Of a stretch of DNA of 64,000 nucleotides, positions 61,437 to 64,000 are shown piece after piece (positions within the stretch are counted from its first letter, which is position 1; each line of letters starts with the position of its first letter). The translations under genes were made by a program, and so were the position numbers. The DNA is from Pseudomonas frederiksbergensis (lineage in GTDB: Bacteria; Pseudomonadota; Gammaproteobacteria; Pseudomonadales; Pseudomonadaceae), in assembly GCF_003732665.1 (NCBI RefSeq), contig NZ_MOBP01000010.1, forward strand, positions 15,559 through 79,558, read 5' to 3'. The notes under the pieces are model-generated. The model ran no database searches. It was not told where the DNA came from and saw nothing but the letters and a program-made list of their open reading frames with translations.

Positions 61437-61852
61437 TTCAAATTTACCTTTCTAAAGTCGAGAGGGTTCACGCAATCCTTTTGGGATTGCGTGTGGAACT
61501 TCAGTACTGGGTTGTTTGATTAACTGCCTTCGTGGGGGCTGCAACTTGGTTAATCAGGGTTGCCTTGTTGGCGAGGCTGATTTTAGGCGTGGGGGTTACA
61601 TTCATATACCCATGGTTTTGATAAACACCTTTCGCATTTCTCGTAACAATCGCGCAAAAGATCAAAAGATCGCAGGCTTCGCCAGCTCCTACGGGGGGCG
61701 GGGAGGTCCGGATTGCGCGGGTTTGACCCACAAGCGGGGGTAACCACGACGTTTTGTAGGGGCTTGTTACTACCATCGTCGAATGGTTCTATAGGCCCGG
61801 CCCGGCTACAACAGAGCCATACAAAAACAACTATTCCACCGAGGTAAGAAAG
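61437..61852. other. Intergenic gap upstream of acs
   Basis: A 416-bp gap. A perfect 10-bp hairpin CACGCAATCC / GGATTGCGTG lies at 61469-61493, just after the stop of a minus-strand 34-codon ORF (61501-61605, start MNVTPTPKISLANKATLINQ). The ORF lacks a good ribosome site and is left unassigned. A partial REP-like CGCAGGCTTCGCCAGCTCCT is at 61671. Nothing else is evident. Confidence 0.4.
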
Positions 61853-63808
<1,956 letters not shown>

Positions 63809-63828
63809 GCGTCGGTCTGAGTCATGGA

Positions 63829-63862
63829 AGCCCTGCCAGGTGTTGTCTGGTGGGGCTTTTTA
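63829..63862 (+). terminator. Rho-independent terminator of acs
   Basis: AGCCC-TG-CCAG, loop, CTGG-TG-GGGCT followed by TTTTTATT, 20 bp after the stop. Confidence 0.85.
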
Positions 63863-63897
63863 TTGCCTGGGGATTTTGTGGTGGTTGTTCGGGCCTC

Positions 63898-63990
63898 TTC
63901 GCGAGCAAGCCCGCTCCCACAGGGAATCTTCAGTGAACATAAATTCTGCGAACAGCACCGAGCCACTGTGGGAGCGGGCTTGCTCGCGAA
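63898..63990. repeat. REPIN, outward arms
   Basis: Arms TTCGCGAGCAAGCCCGCTCC and complement, 93 bp, near the window end. Confidence 0.88.
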
Positions 63991-64000
63991 GGCGATCTGT

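Overview
The window looks like a chromosomal segment of a fluorescent-group Pseudomonas. It is GC-rich and dense in REP/REPIN palindromes of the types common in that group. It carries typical Pseudomonas families (DUF2025, DUF2790, DUF6124/DUF3077, BdlA-like chemoreceptors, class Ia NrdB, Acs, GntR-GntK-GntT). I see no rRNA, tRNA, CRISPR array or complete insertion sequence.

Layout. 0-12.9 kb: single genes and short operons for a secreted methyltransferase, acetyltransferase, fatty acid desaturase, PhnD-like protein, an ECF sigma factor coupled to a betaine-type binding protein, glutathione transferases, a LysR regulator, a soluble PAS-PAS chemoreceptor, an MFS transporter and a uronate-dehydrogenase-like enzyme. 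12.9-14.3 kb: a repeat-rich patch with a one-domain PACE remnant, a strongly structured leader in front of a DUF6124 gene, a 46-bp MITE-like insertion and a 38-bp duplication. 14.3-17.5 kb: a gluconate module (gntR, gntK, gntT) with three matching operator-like sites. 17.7-22.3 kb: alaC and small enzymes. 22.4-25.0 kb: an ECF42-type sigma factor operon (NTF2-like, DGPF/YciI, AHSA1, sigma). 25-30.5 kb: three LysR regulators, each next to a likely target (PACE pump, NmrA-like reductase, SDR).

30.7-32.3 kb is a two-gene tailoring operon (predicted 2OG oxygenase plus TylF-type methyltransferase). 32.6-41.8 kb holds a Pit phosphate transporter, a ZntB-like transporter, a chemoreceptor with a FliA-like promoter, a GAF histidine kinase, a PepSY protein, GlpQ and DUF2025. 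41.9-51.7 kb is mainly regulation and signalling: a glutamine-amidotransferase-like protein, a second BdlA-like receptor beside a MASE2-GGDEF cyclase, a TetR/metallo-hydrolase divergent pair with two operator-like palindromes, two small XRE proteins, and an AraC/TauE pair. 51.7-58.8 kb is accessory in character: a DUF6933-like gene, three tandem secreted DUF3298-like paralogues, an unknown protein with a CoiA-like zinc motif, an HNH endonuclease and a Bro-N protein. 58.8-64 kb returns to core functions: nrdB (without nrdA in the window), two small secreted proteins and acs.

The most interesting items are the DUF6124 leader with competing helices, the MITE-like IS3-end element nested in a repeat, the triplicated secreted family, the orphan oxygenase/methyltransferase pair, the sigma factor/binding-protein coupling and the HNH/CoiA-like/Bro-N cluster. 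All functions are assigned from sequence reading and family knowledge; no database search was run.
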